Assembly: GCA_902478885.1 (NCBI GenBank)
Contig: CABSMS010000003.1
Location: 1 to 48,604, forward strand
Reading direction: 5' to 3'
DNA length: 48,604 nt
Source of the DNA: an uncultured Collinsella sp.
GTDB lineage: Bacteria; Actinomycetota; Coriobacteriia; Coriobacteriales; Coriobacteriaceae
The translations under genes were made by a program, and so were the position numbers. A model generated the notes under the pieces. It searched no databases. It saw only the letters and a list, made by a program, of their open reading frames with translations, and was not told where the DNA came from. Of the stretch, positions 14,288 through 22,918 are shown one piece after another. The first letter of the stretch is position 1, and the number at the start of each line of letters is the position of its first letter.

Positions 14288-15554
14288 GCTCTCGGACGTC
14301 GTGGCCTCCGTGTTCGCCGGCGTGTGGCGCTCCATCAAGGCGCACGAGTTCACGCACTACTGGTTCAAGGGCGGGCGCAACTCCACCAAGTCGTCGTTCA
14401 TATCCATCGCCATCGTGCTGCTGATCATGCTCAGCCCGGAGGCCAACGCCGTCGTGCTGCGCAAGGTCGGCAACACGCTGCGCACGTCCGTGTACGAGCA
14501 GATAGGCTGGGCGTGCGACGTGCTGGGCGTGGCGCACCTGTTCGACTTCGGCCTGTCCCCCATGGAGGTGACGTACCGCCCCACCGGGCAGGTAATACGC
14601 TTTGTGGGATGCGACAAGCCGAAGAAGCTGAAGTCCGCGAAGTTCCGCACCGGCTACTGCGCCGTGGTGTGGTTCGAGGAGGTAGACGAGTTCGACGGCA
14701 TGGACGAGGTGCGCAGCGTGCTGGCCACGTTCCTGCGCGGCGGCGACATGTTCTGGGTGTTCTACAGCTACAACCCTCCCCGCTCGGCTCGCAACTGGGT
14801 GAACAAGGAGGCGCGCGACCTGGAGGCCCACCCGGGCGAGGACGGGCGCTTCATATGCCACACCACGTACCTGGACGTCATAGACGAGCACACCGAGTGG
14901 ATAAGCGCCGCGGCGCTGGCGGAGGCCGAGCGCAGCCGCCGTAAGACGCCCGACTCCTACCGCTGGCAATGGCTCGGCGAGGTCATCGGCACGGGCTCCG
15001 AGGTGTTCCCCGACAAGCTGCTGGACATACGCCCCATAACGGACGAGGAGCGCGCGTCCATCTCGCTGCGCTCGTTCGGCGTGGACGCGGGCAGCGTCCA
15101 CCCGTGGGTGTTCATGGAGGCGGGCTACGACGAGAACGAGCGCGTGCTGTACCTGCTGGACGAGGAGAGCCGCCAGGGAACCGAGGCCATCGACGTCAAG
15201 ACCGCCGAGCTGGTGGCGGCCAAGCTGCAGGCGGCCGAGGACCCCGCCGCCGACGTGTGGTGCGACAGCGCGGCGCGCGGCATGATCCTCTACTACCAGG
15301 AGCAGGGCATCGGCGCGCAGAAGTCGCTCAAGCAGGGCCTGAACGCGCCCAAGAGCCGCATCAGGTGGATGCAGAACCTTACGCGCATAGTCATCGACCC
15401 CGACCGCTGCCCGCTCGCCGCCAAGGAGTTCCCCGAGTTCGAGTATGTGTCGAACGGGCAGGGCGACATAACCGAGACACTGCCGAAGGTGAACGACGAC
15501 GCGATAGACGCGGCGGGCTACGCCGCAGGACTGTGGATAAGGAGCAACCTCTGA
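14271..15554 (+). CDS. terL: Terminase large subunit (PBSX-like)
   Basis: The 427-residue protein probably starts with TTG 14271 within the end of terS; a GTG at 14300 is the alternative. The ATPase part has a Walker A-like FKGGRNSTKSS (about residues 33-43) and a Walker B-like VVWFEEVDEFD (about 137). The nuclease half has FGVDAG (about 260) and the C-terminal DDAIDAAGYA acidic motif. It powers DNA translocation into the prohead and cuts the concatemer. Its stop overlaps the portal ATG by one base. Confidence 0.92.
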   Translation: MTTSVRLSDVVASVFAGVWRSIKAHEFTHYWFKGGRNSTKSSFISIAIVLLIMLSPEANAVVLRKVGNTLRTSVYEQIGWACDVLGVAHLFDFGLSPMEVTYRPTGQVIRFVGCDKPKKLKSAKFRTGYCAVVWFEEVDEFDGMDEVRSVLATFLRGGDMFWVFYSYNPPRSARNWVNKEARDLEAHPGEDGRFICHTTYLDVIDEHTEWISAAALAEAERSRRKTPDSYRWQWLGEVIGTGSEVFPDKLLDIRPITDEERASISLRSFGVDAGSVHPWVFMEAGYDENERVLYLLDEESRQGTEAIDVKTAELVAAKLQAAEDPAADVWCDSAARGMILYYQEQGIGAQKSLKQGLNAPKSRIRWMQNLTRIVIDPDRCPLAAKEFPEFEYVSNGQGDITETLPKVNDDAIDAAGYAAGLWIRSNL

Positions 15555-17066
15555 TGGAGAAACGAGGCAACACGGGCTACGCCGAGGCGTGGCTGCGCCG
15601 CATGGGATACCAGCCGGACACCCGCATGCAGGGCATGGTGGGCGTCTGGTTCGGCTGGTTCGCGGCGAACAACGGCTGGTACCACTACAGCGAGCGGCGC
15701 GGCTTCCGCGTGTACAAGCGCGAGCGCGCCAGCCTGCACCCGGCGGCGCTCGTGGCCGACGAGTGGGCCAGTCTGCTCATGAACGAGAGCACGATCATCT
15801 CCAGCACGAGCGACGAGCGCCGCGCCTGGATGGCGCGCTACTTCGCCAACCCCAAGGCGACGGGCGGCGTCGGCGACGAGGGGCACGAGGACGGCCAGGC
15901 CGCGCCGCAGCCGACAGAGGACGGCGACGCGCCCACATCCTTCGCCATGGACAACGCCGACTTCATAGCCCGCGCGTTCGCCATGGGCACGGGCGCGTGG
16001 GTCATCGAGCCGCGAGGCGTGACCGACAGCGCCTACACGCCCGACGCCGAGCTGCGCGTCGTGCGCTACGACGCCACGCAGATAGTCCCGCTCACGTGGA
16101 GCGCCGACGACTGCACGCAGTGCGCGTTCGTGGGCCGCGTGGAGGTCGCCGGGCGCGACTACGACCAGTGCCAGGCCCACGTGCTCAAGGGCGGCACCTA
16201 CCACATCCTCACGCAGCTGTTCGACACCAAGACGCACAAGCAGGTGGCGGTCGAGGGCATCAGCGCCGACATGGACACGCGCTGCACCCGCCCGCTTTTC
16301 GCGCTGGTGCGCCCCGCCGTGTCGAACCGCTTCTACGACTACTGCGCGATGGGCGCGAGCGTGTACTGCAACGCCGTGGGGGCCATGAAGGTGGTCGACG
16401 AGGCCGCCACCTCCCTGCTCGACCATATTCGCGTGGGCCGCCCGCGCACGTTCGTGGACAAGACCCTCATAGAGTCCAAGACCGACAAGGGGCCGGACGG
16501 CAGCCTCACGAAGACCTACTACGCCTTCGGCGAGGCCGACGACACCATCTTCAGCATGAACCCCGGCGACGAGGGGTCGGCCAAGATTCAGACCGTTCAG
16601 AGCGACCTCAAGGCCGACGAGAACGCCAGCGCCATCAACACGGGCCTGCGCCTGCTGTCGGTGGCGTGCGGCTTCGGCAACGGCTACTTCTCCTGGGAGT
16701 CGCACACGGGCCTGAAGACCGCCAAGGAGGTGGCGGCCGACAACTCGCAGCTGATGCGATCCATCCACCGGCACGAGAACGCCCTGCGCAAGTCCATCGT
16801 GCGCCTCGTGAACGGCATGGCCGACGCGTGCCGCAGCATCAAGGGCGAGGCCGTGCCCTACGGCGACGTCACCGTGGACTTCGACGACTCCATCATCAGC
16901 GACACGCAGAGCGCGCGAGATGGCCATGAGCGAGGTCGGCGCGGGCATCATGGCCCCGTGGGAGTACCGCCGCCGCTTCTACGGCGAGACCAGCAACGAG
17001 GCCAAGGCCAACGTGCCCGAGCAGCAGGGCGGCGCGTTCGACATGCTGGGCGACGGGCTCGCCTGA
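15554..17066 (+). pseudogene. Portal protein, frameshifted near its C-terminus
   Basis: Reading from ATG 15554 gives about 455 good portal residues (SPP1/phi29-like portal fold, with TGAWVIEP, RPAVSNRFYDYCAMGASVY and the SWESHTGLKTAKEV region). At the short GC run near 16912-16919 the frame is lost. The expected tail (EMAMSEVGAGIMAPWEYRR through DMLGDGLA, stop at 17064-17066) is in the next frame. Two missing bases or one extra base would explain it. As written, the frame fuses into the MuF gene. The portal forms the head vertex ring for DNA entry, so a phage truly lacking it would be defective. Confidence 0.8.
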
Positions 17067-18787
17067 TGCTGGGGCCGGACTACATAGAGCACTTCACCGA
17101 CGCAGCGCAGGGGGCCATGGACGAATACACCCTGCGCCTGGTGTGCATCTACGCCGCGCTCATAGGCTCCATCGACTTCGAGGGCGACAGCGCCTACTCG
17201 CAGGCCGCCCGCAAGGCGGCGCTTGCCGCCAAGGACGTGCAGAAGGCCATGAACGAGGAGGGCCGCAGAGCCGCGCGCGAGGCTGCCAAGGCTGCGGCCG
17301 AGGCCGTGGCCAAGAGCTCCGAGGCCGACCTGGCCACGCTGGGCACGGCCATGGGCGCGCTGTCCAAGACGATGCGGTGGAGGCTGCACAACTCAGCGCG
17401 GGCCACGGCGGCGGGAGTGCAGGACGTCGTGAGCCGCGACAACCTGAAGATGCCCGCCAACGTGCAGCGCGCCTACCTCGAAGTCGTGGCGCAGGCCGCG
17501 GCTCGGGTGAACTCGGGCATGGCGGGCTACGAGCAGGCCACCCGCGAGGCTGTGCTGAAGCTGGCGCGGCGCGGCGTGTCCGTCGTGGACTACAAGAGCG
17601 GGGCGTGGGCGCAGCCCGACGTGGCCATGCGCCGCCACATTCGCACGCAGGCGGTGCAGGCCGGCAGCCGCAACACGCTGGAGCTGCTTGAAGAGACCGG
17701 GCATGACCTCGTGCAGACCTCCTCGCACGGCGGGGCGCGCGAGAGCCACGCCAAGTGGCAGGGCCGCGTGTTCAGTCTGTCGGGCAAGTCCAAGAAGTAC
17801 CCGCCGTTCTACCGCGAGACGGGCTACGGCTCTGTCGATGGCCTGTGCGGCGCGAACTGCAAGCACGACTTCGGCATCTACGTGGAGGGCCAGCAGCTGC
17901 GGTACGAGCGCGATCCAGATGGCGGCGACGAGAAGCGCGAGGAGCGATACCAGGCGGAGCAGAAGCAGCGCGAGCTTGAGCGCGGCATACGCGCCGCCAA
18001 GCGCGAGGCAACGGCCCTGGAGGCCGCCGGGCTCGACAACACCAAGGAGCGCCTGCGCCTGGGCAAGCTGCAGAAGCGCCAGCGCGAGCACATAGCCGCC
18101 CATCCCTACCTGTCCCGCGAGCGCACGCGCGAGGCCGCCGTGGAATCGAAGGAGCGCATCTACCCGCTTGCCACGGACAAGACCTGGGTGCGCGAGAAGT
18201 TCATGCCGGGCAAGGGCGCGGGCACCGCCGCAGACGTGAGCCGCCGCGCCGTGAACGGCAGGGCCTACCACGACAAGGTGGCGTCCCTCCCCATCCCGAA
18301 GCGCGCAAGCGAGGCCGTGTACGCCGAGAGCCGCCGCATCCTGCGCGACCGCGACGGCACGGGCTACGAACGCATGTCCGTCGTGTCGTGGAAGAAGGGC
18401 GAGCGCGTCACCGACACCTTCGGGCACGGCCTGAAGAGCCAGGCGTGCGGCCTGACCGCCAAGCAGGTGGAGGCGTGCAGGCGTACCAAGGGCGGCGTGG
18501 TGCTGATCCACAACCACCCCATGAGCTCGCCGCCGTCGTGGACCGACATTCGAACGGTGGCGGAAAACGACTGGGTGCGCAGCTCGGTGGTGGCGTGCCA
18601 CGATGGTACAATCTACGAAATCAAGGTGAACGACCGCAGCGTCGTGCAAGCGTACGAGGAGCTGCGAGAGCTGGCGAAAAGAGAGTGCCCGAACGCGGGC
18701 GGCGATGTTATCGACCAGCTTGCCACCGAAATGCTCTACGAGCGAAACGAGGAAGCGAAATGGTTCAGGCTGACAAAAAAGAAGTGA
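17066..18787 (+). CDS. MuF-type minor capsid protein fused to a JAMM metalloprotease-like domain
   Basis: The 573-residue protein starts at ATG 17066, overlapping the portal stop (TGATG). Residues 1-345 match phage minor capsid protein 2, including QTSSHGGARESHAKWQGRVFS and the ERGIRAAKREATALEAAGLDN region. Residues about 395-530 form an extra domain with the JAMM/MPN+ zinc motif His482-x-His484-Pro ... Ser491-x2-Asp494 (VLIHNHPMSSPPSWTDI). MuF proteins enter the capsid and some carry effector domains injected with the DNA. A zinc-dependent isopeptidase or processing role is inferred. Confidence 0.85.
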   Translation: MLGPDYIEHFTDAAQGAMDEYTLRLVCIYAALIGSIDFEGDSAYSQAARKAALAAKDVQKAMNEEGRRAAREAAKAAAEAVAKSSEADLATLGTAMGALSKTMRWRLHNSARATAAGVQDVVSRDNLKMPANVQRAYLEVVAQAAARVNSGMAGYEQATREAVLKLARRGVSVVDYKSGAWAQPDVAMRRHIRTQAVQAGSRNTLELLEETGHDLVQTSSHGGARESHAKWQGRVFSLSGKSKKYPPFYRETGYGSVDGLCGANCKHDFGIYVEGQQLRYERDPDGGDEKREERYQAEQKQRELERGIRAAKREATALEAAGLDNTKERLRLGKLQKRQREHIAAHPYLSRERTREAAVESKERIYPLATDKTWVREKFMPGKGAGTAADVSRRAVNGRAYHDKVASLPIPKRASEAVYAESRRILRDRDGTGYERMSVVSWKKGERVTDTFGHGLKSQACGLTAKQVEACRRTKGGVVLIHNHPMSSPPSWTDIRTVAENDWVRSSVVACHDGTIYEIKVNDRSVVQAYEELRELAKRECPNAGGDVIDQLATEMLYERNEEAKWFRLTKKK

Positions 18788-18924
18788 CGCCAGAGGACTG
18801 GGTGCTCGTCATAGACGACAGCGCCTCCGAGTCGAAAGCAGCCGAAAAGCTGACCAAAGAAGAGCGCGAGGAGCTTTTTGCCAAGTCCCGCAAGGTTCTG
18901 CGCGACGCGGGGCTGATGAAGTAG
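18760..18924 (+). CDS. Small acidic protein overlapping the MuF gene
   Basis: The 54-residue protein has ATG 18760 preceded by GAGGAAGC, overlapping the MuF gene end by 28 bases. It is charged, with a helical C-terminus (KLTKEEREELFAKSRKVLRDAGL). The position directly after a MuF-effector fusion resembles an immunity or chaperone gene. That is inference only; no family is recognised. Confidence 0.6.
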   Translation: MVQADKKEVTPEDWVLVIDDSASESKAAEKLTKEEREELFAKSRKVLRDAGLMK

Positions 18925-18929
18925 ACCAA

Positions 18930-19103
18930 GCGACAACCGAGTAGACGCACGGCATCAAGGCCGCCCATCACGGGCGGCCTTTTCTTTTGCCTGGCGACAC
19001 CTCGGGGAAGATGCGGTCACGCGATGGGGCGGCGACAACATGCCCCGCACGCGACCGCGGCGACAACGGCGGGCCATCCAAGCGCGCAGGGAAGCGCGAC
19101 AAC
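18930..19103 (+). promoter_or_regulatory. Intergenic control region before scaffold with repeated GCGACAAC/GGCGACAC
   Basis: The gap 18925-19124 has no supported gene. Besides the terminator it holds GGCGACAC-N6-GAAGAT (18993-19012) and four copies of GCGACAAC (18930, 19032, 19060, 19096). An in-frame upstream extension of the scaffold gene runs through it but has no ribosome site. Candidate late promoter and operator region for head genes. Confidence 0.4.
18959..18983 (+). terminator. Rho-independent terminator after the MuF module
   Basis: A perfect 8-bp stem (GGCCGCCC with GGGCGGCC, 5-base loop) is followed by TTTTCTTTT. The GGCGACAC motif begins ten bases after the last T. Confidence 0.88.
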
Positions 19104-19124
19104 CAAACACGGAAGGAGCAAGCG

Positions 19125-19682
19125 ATGGCTGAAGACAACAAGCCCCAGGGAAACGAGGGCGGCGAAGGCCAGCAGACCGAGCCCCAGAAGGAGGTCGTGT
19201 CCTACGCGAAGTACAAGCGCGAGACCGACGAGTACCAGGAGCAGGTGAAGGCCCTCAAGGCCGAGCTGGAGCAGCGCGACAAGCAGATCGAGGAGTTCAC
19301 CTCCAAGGCGGGCAACGCCGAGGAGCTGCAGGCCGCGCTCGACAAGGCCAAGGCCGACAACGAGGCGTACAAGGCCGACGCCGAGAAGCGCGAGGCCGAC
19401 ATGCGCCGCGACTTCGCCATCGACACCAAGCTGGCGCAGATGGGTGTGCGCAACGCCAAGGCGGCGCGCGCGATCATCCCGAACATCGCCGACGCGAAGC
19501 TGGACGAGCAGGGCAACCTTACGGGCATCGACTTCGAGGCCCTGAAGAAGGATAACGCCTACATGTTCACCGACCAGCCCCGCGAGAGCGCGGGCGGCGA
19601 CCCCAAGGGCGGCGCAGGCTCCGACGGCCTGGCCGACTTCCGCGCAGCTTTCGGACTCACCGACGAATCTTCAAAGGAGTAA
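19125..19682 (+). CDS. Capsid scaffold protein (GP20-like)
   Basis: The 185-residue protein has ATG 19125 after GGAAGGAGCAAGCG. It has a disordered acidic N-terminus and a long central coiled-coil (about residues 25-105, EYQEQVKALKAELEQRDKQIEEF). The C-terminal part (FAIDTKLAQMGVRNAKAARAII ... DEQGNLTGIDFEALK) is typical of Phage_GP20. Scaffolds guide capsid shell assembly and then leave the prohead. The gene sits directly before the major capsid gene, the expected order. Confidence 0.9.
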   Translation: MAEDNKPQGNEGGEGQQTEPQKEVVSYAKYKRETDEYQEQVKALKAELEQRDKQIEEFTSKAGNAEELQAALDKAKADNEAYKADAEKREADMRRDFAIDTKLAQMGVRNAKAARAIIPNIADAKLDEQGNLTGIDFEALKKDNAYMFTDQPRESAGGDPKGGAGSDGLADFRAAFGLTDESSKE

Positions 19683-19685
19683 ATC

Positions 19686-20567
19686 ATGCCAAACAGCATC
19701 GAACTGCCCAAGGGCTACGAGAACGTGCTCATGGAGGCGTACCGCAAGGAATCCCTGACCGCCGTGCTGGAGAGCGCGGCACCGCAGGGCAACATCGCGC
19801 AGATGGAGCAGCTGGGCGAGTTCTACTATCCCGTCTACTCCATGGGTGGCCTGGGCGACGTGCAGGCCAACGGGCGACTGCCGCAGAACAGCGGCGCGTC
19901 CCTGACTTGGAAGCCCATCAGCGCCAACTACGACCGCGGCACCATCCTGGAAATCGACCAGAAAGTGGACGCCCAGTCCTTCAACCTGGCGTTCGGCAAC
20001 GCCGCCGCGCACTTCAACCGCACCAAGGTGGTGCCCGAGGGAGACGCGTTCGTGTTCTCCACGCTGTGCGCAGGCACCGGCATCACCAAGGAGCAGAAGA
20101 CCTACGCCGACGGCGCGGACATGCTCAAGGGCCTGAACGCCGCCATGTGCGACATGGACGAGAAGGAGGTGCCGGAAGAGGGCCGCGTGCTGTTCATCAC
20201 CCCCACCCTGCTGGGTATGGTGAAGGACCTGGACACCACCAAGTCCCGCGAGGCGCTGGACGGCTTCTCCTCCATCGTGAAGGTGCCGCAGTCCCGCTTC
20301 TACAGCGCCATCGACCTTTTGGACGGCACCACCAAGGACGAGGAGATCGGCCACTACAAGAAGGGCACCGGCGCGGTGGACATGAACTTCCTCATCGTCC
20401 ACAAGGACGCCGTGGTGTTGCGCTGGAACTTCGCGCACGGCAAGGTCATCGACGCCGAAGACAACCAGCAGGGCTTCGGCCACCTGTTCAAGTACCGCAA
20501 GTACGGAGTGTGCGGCGTCCGCGAGAACCTGGCGCACTACATCACCGCAGGCATGAAGGCCGCGTAG
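19686..20567 (+). CDS. Major capsid protein (HK97 fold)
   Basis: The 293-residue protein has ATG 19686 behind AAAGGAGTAAATC. Its position after the scaffold, its length and its composition fit an HK97-type shell protein. Segments such as GRLPQNSGASLTWKPISANYDRGTILEIDQKVDAQSF and FLIVHKDAVVLRWNFAHGKVID resemble P-domain and E-loop regions of siphophage capsids. It self-assembles into the icosahedral head. Confidence 0.88.
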   Translation: MPNSIELPKGYENVLMEAYRKESLTAVLESAAPQGNIAQMEQLGEFYYPVYSMGGLGDVQANGRLPQNSGASLTWKPISANYDRGTILEIDQKVDAQSFNLAFGNAAAHFNRTKVVPEGDAFVFSTLCAGTGITKEQKTYADGADMLKGLNAAMCDMDEKEVPEEGRVLFITPTLLGMVKDLDTTKSREALDGFSSIVKVPQSRFYSAIDLLDGTTKDEEIGHYKKGTGAVDMNFLIVHKDAVVLRWNFAHGKVIDAEDNQQGFGHLFKYRKYGVCGVRENLAHYITAGMKAA

Positions 20568-20581
20568 GAAGGAGGCGCGAC

Positions 20582-20737
20582 ATGCGCACCGTTGGACTGG
20601 CCTTCGAGAAGGAGGCCCCGAAGAAGGCCAAGCCCGCCAAGGGCAAGGCGGAAAAGCCCGAGGCGAAGGCCGCAGACGAGCAGCCCGCCAAGGGCAAGGC
20701 GGAAAAGCCCGAGGCGGCCGAGGACGATGGAAACTAG
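20582..20737 (+). CDS. Small Lys/Ala/Glu-rich repeat protein
   Basis: The 51-residue protein has ATG 20582 after GAAGGAGGCGCGAC. A 35-base exact direct repeat (20631-20665 and 20682-20716) encodes PAKGKAEKPEA twice, giving a charged, disordered chain. Similar small genes often follow capsid genes, sometimes as head decoration or linker proteins, but no family is assigned. It overlaps the next gene by 11 bases. Confidence 0.6.
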   Translation: MRTVGLAFEKEAPKKAKPAKGKAEKPEAKAADEQPAKGKAEKPEAAEDDGN

Positions 20738-21086
20738 AGTCCCGACCTACGAGGACTACCTGGCAGCCGGGCGCGGGGAGCTGTCCGCCGAGGAGTTCAA
20801 GGCGGCGCTCCCCCACGCCACGGCAGCCGTGCGCGACCTGATCTTCCCCAACGAGCCGGACGGCTCCGAGGAGTGGGCGCGCGCGGTCATGGCGGCCTGC
20901 GAGGTCGACGCCGCATACGGATGCTCGGGCGGCATCATGGAGGGCGGCGGCTTTACCGTCGGCTCGTTCTCGTGGAACCCCGGTACCGAAGGGGCCAGCA
21001 CCTACCGCAGCGACATGGAGGCCGCCGTCCGCCGCGAGCTGCTTGGAACGCCGCTGCTCTACGCGGGCATCGGGGGTACCAGATGA
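20727..21086 (+). CDS. Head-tail connector protein
   Basis: The 119-residue protein starts at ATG 20727. Its position (first after capsid), length and mostly helical sequence (YEDYLAAGRGELSAEEFKAALPHATAAVRDL) fit the gp6/gp15-like adaptor family that docks below the portal. The C-terminus (GGIMEGGGFTVGSFSW...MEAAVRRELLGTPLLYAG) matches that group. It is coupled to the next gene by ATGA. Confidence 0.75.
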   Translation: METRVPTYEDYLAAGRGELSAEEFKAALPHATAAVRDLIFPNEPDGSEEWARAVMAACEVDAAYGCSGGIMEGGGFTVGSFSWNPGTEGASTYRSDMEAAVRRELLGTPLLYAGIGGTR

Positions 21087-21412
21087 TGCGGGTGCCGCGC
21101 TCGGCGCGGCCCTCCACCATGTTCGTCAAGGTGCCCAGGGAGGGCGGCTACGGCGGCGAGTTCGAGCAGCCCGTCGAGGTGCGCCGCGTGCGCTTCGAGC
21201 CCGTCTCGGCGTGGCTCGTGCGCGAGTACGCCCTGGGCGACGGCGCGCAGGGCCTCGTGATAGCAGACGGCGCGGACAGCCCCGGCATGTTCGACGTGCC
21301 CGTGGGCAGCCGCGTGAGCATCGACGGGGGCGAGTGGATGAACGTGGCGAGGTGCACGCCCCGCCGCGCGTTCGGCACCCGTCCCCACCACTGGGAACTG
21401 GAGGTGAGGTAG
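21083..21412 (+). CDS. Minor capsid / head completion protein (Minor_capsid_1-like)
   Basis: The 109-residue protein starts at ATG 21083. It is a beta-rich small protein (VEVRRVRFEPVSAW, VIADGADSPGMFDVPVGSRVSIDGGEWMNVARC) matching the first of the three minor capsid/head-closure proteins of Gram-positive siphophages. It is followed by the other two in the same order. Confidence 0.75.
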   Translation: MMRVPRSARPSTMFVKVPREGGYGGEFEQPVEVRRVRFEPVSAWLVREYALGDGAQGLVIADGADSPGMFDVPVGSRVSIDGGEWMNVARCTPRRAFGTRPHHWELEVR

Positions 21413-21414
21413 CC

Positions 21415-21765
21415 ATGCCCGCAGCAGTTACGGTCGACCTGACCAAGCTCATGAAGCGTTTCAGCGCGAAGGAGCTGGAGGCCAAGCAGGTGAAGTTCGC
21501 CATGAGCGTGGCCGAGGACATGAACGCGTTCACGCCAGAGGATACCAAGCGCATGCACAACTCCATGCAGGCCGCCTCCGACTTCAGGCAGGGCCTCGTC
21601 ATATGGGACGCCGACTACGCCGCCTACGTGCGCGACCTGCCCGACAGCTCCATCAAGCACGGCAAGAACCCGAGGGCCAAGGCCGACTGGCCGAAGGCCG
21701 CGAAGGAAGCGCACGGCGAGGACTGGGAGCGCCTGGCCGTCGACCTCCTGACCGAGGGGGCGTGA
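21415..21765 (+). CDS. Minor capsid / tail completion protein (Minor_capsid_2-like)
   Basis: The 116-residue protein has ATG 21415 after GAGGTGAGGTAGCC. The sequence VAEDMNAFTPEDTKRMHNSMQAASDFRQGLVIWDADYAAYV...HGKNPRAKADWPKAAKE fits the HK97-gp10/minor capsid 2 type, with the usual P-x-DT-x-x-(M/L) and (D/N)xxYAxYV signatures. It is a component of the head-tail joint. Confidence 0.8.
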   Translation: MPAAVTVDLTKLMKRFSAKELEAKQVKFAMSVAEDMNAFTPEDTKRMHNSMQAASDFRQGLVIWDADYAAYVRDLPDSSIKHGKNPRAKADWPKAAKEAHGEDWERLAVDLLTEGA

Positions 21766-21766
21766 C

Positions 21767-22165
21767 ATGGCCCCGGACGTGATGGAGGCGGCGAAGGCCG
21801 CCATAGAGGCCCTGGGCTACGGCCCGGTGCTCCTCACCCGCCTGGCCGCCTCGCGCGGCCACGACGACGCGGTGGTGCTGCGGCCCATGCCCACCACAGA
21901 CGCGGTGCGCCACATGGACGGCACCCGCCGCGTGGGATACGTGTTGCAGGTCATCGTGAAGGACACCTCCGAGGCCAAGGCCATGGGCGACGCCTACGAC
22001 CTGGCCGACGCGCTGGACGGGGCCGACCTGTCCTCGCCCACAGGCTCCTACGGCTTCACGAGCGCGTCGCTGTACACCGAGCCGCAGGAGATAACGCCGC
22101 CCGAGGGCGGGCCGTACCTGTGGGAGTTCCGAATCAAAGCGACCATAACCATAGAGAAGGGATAA
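21767..22165 (+). CDS. Tail terminator protein (Minor_capsid_3-like)
   Basis: The 132-residue protein starts at ATG 21767. Position, length and sequence (VLLTRLAASRGHDDAVVLRPMPTTDAVRHMDGTRRVGYVLQVIVKD) match the minor capsid protein 3/tail terminator group, which caps the tail tube and joins it to the head. It immediately precedes the major tail protein, as usual. Confidence 0.8.
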   Translation: MAPDVMEAAKAAIEALGYGPVLLTRLAASRGHDDAVVLRPMPTTDAVRHMDGTRRVGYVLQVIVKDTSEAKAMGDAYDLADALDGADLSSPTGSYGFTSASLYTEPQEITPPEGGPYLWEFRIKATITIEKG

Positions 22166-22167
22166 CG

Positions 22168-22884
22168 ATGGCAAAGAACCAAGACCTGGGCTTCGCGCCC
22201 AACTACATGAGCGCGCTGGAGATCGACACTACGCCAGACGCGGCCAGCCCCACGTGGGCCATCTTCTCGCGCGGCATCACCGAGGTGAAGCCGACCACCA
22301 ACGAGACCACCGAGACCAAGGACTACTACGACGGCTACGGCACTCCCACCGACAAGGTGAAGAGCGTGCAGCCGCAGTACGAGGTCACAGGCGACCGCTG
22401 CTACGGCGACCCCGCGCAGGACTTCGTTGCCAGCCTGGCGCTTGAGACCGGCGAGGGCCGCACGGGCCACTTCCGCCACACCGACCCCAACGGCGACGTG
22501 GTGGAGGGCGACTGCACCTACCTGGGCCTGACCGTCGGCTCGCAGCAGGGCGCGGCGTCCGACCCCGGCGCGTTCTCCTGCACAATCTCGGGCGCTGGCG
22601 CTATGCGCTACATCCCCGCCAACAAGCTCAAGCAGCCCACGGGCGTCACCTGCACCGCGCCGACCGGCCCGGCCGTGGGCAAGTCCATGAAGCTCGCGCC
22701 GACCGTCACGCCCGCCGAGGCGAACGCCAAGTGCTTCTTCGCATCGGGCAACACCGACGTGGCCACCGTCGACAGCGACGGCAACGTGACGGGCGTGGCC
22801 GCAGGCGAGGCGGTCATCACCGTGCGCTGCGCGTCCAAGCCGAGCATCTGCACGCAGGTGAAGGTCACCGTGGCGGCGAAGTAG
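22168..22884 (+). CDS. Major tail protein with C-terminal Ig-like (Big2) domain
   Basis: The 238-residue protein has ATG 22168 after AGAAGGGATAACG. Residues 1-155 are a tail-tube fold (ALEIDTTPDAASPTWAIFSRGITEVKPTTNETTETKDYYDGYG). Residues about 157-236 form a bacterial Ig-like group 2 domain (MKLAPTVTPAEANAK...TDVATVDSDGNVTGVAAGEAVITVRC). Tube subunits stack into the flexible siphophage tail. The added Ig domain would project from the surface and may bind carbohydrate or mucin, as suggested for other phage Ig domains. Confidence 0.9.
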   Translation: MAKNQDLGFAPNYMSALEIDTTPDAASPTWAIFSRGITEVKPTTNETTETKDYYDGYGTPTDKVKSVQPQYEVTGDRCYGDPAQDFVASLALETGEGRTGHFRHTDPNGDVVEGDCTYLGLTVGSQQGAASDPGAFSCTISGAGAMRYIPANKLKQPTGVTCTAPTGPAVGKSMKLAPTVTPAEANAKCFFASGNTDVATVDSDGNVTGVAAGEAVITVRCASKPSICTQVKVTVAAK

Positions 22885-22889
22885 CCGCA

Positions 22890-22897
22890 GGCGACAC
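22890..22897 (+). promoter_or_regulatory. GGCGACAC motif, site 3
   Basis: An exact GGCGACAC lies just after the major tail stop. The GAnnAT element is not at the usual 6-base distance here, so this copy is the weakest match. Confidence 0.25.
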
Positions 22898-22918
22898 CAG
22901 ACATAACCTCCTGGACAT

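Noticed and set aside
14969..15553. Upstream extension of the portal/MuF frame into the terminase gene
   Set aside because: The translation before 15554 is Arg/Gly/Ala-rich shadow sequence of terL. A good ATG for the portal lies at 15554.
18987..19124. In-frame N-terminal extension of the scaffold protein
   Set aside because: It crosses the intergenic repeats, has no ribosome site, and the ATG at 19125 has a strong one.
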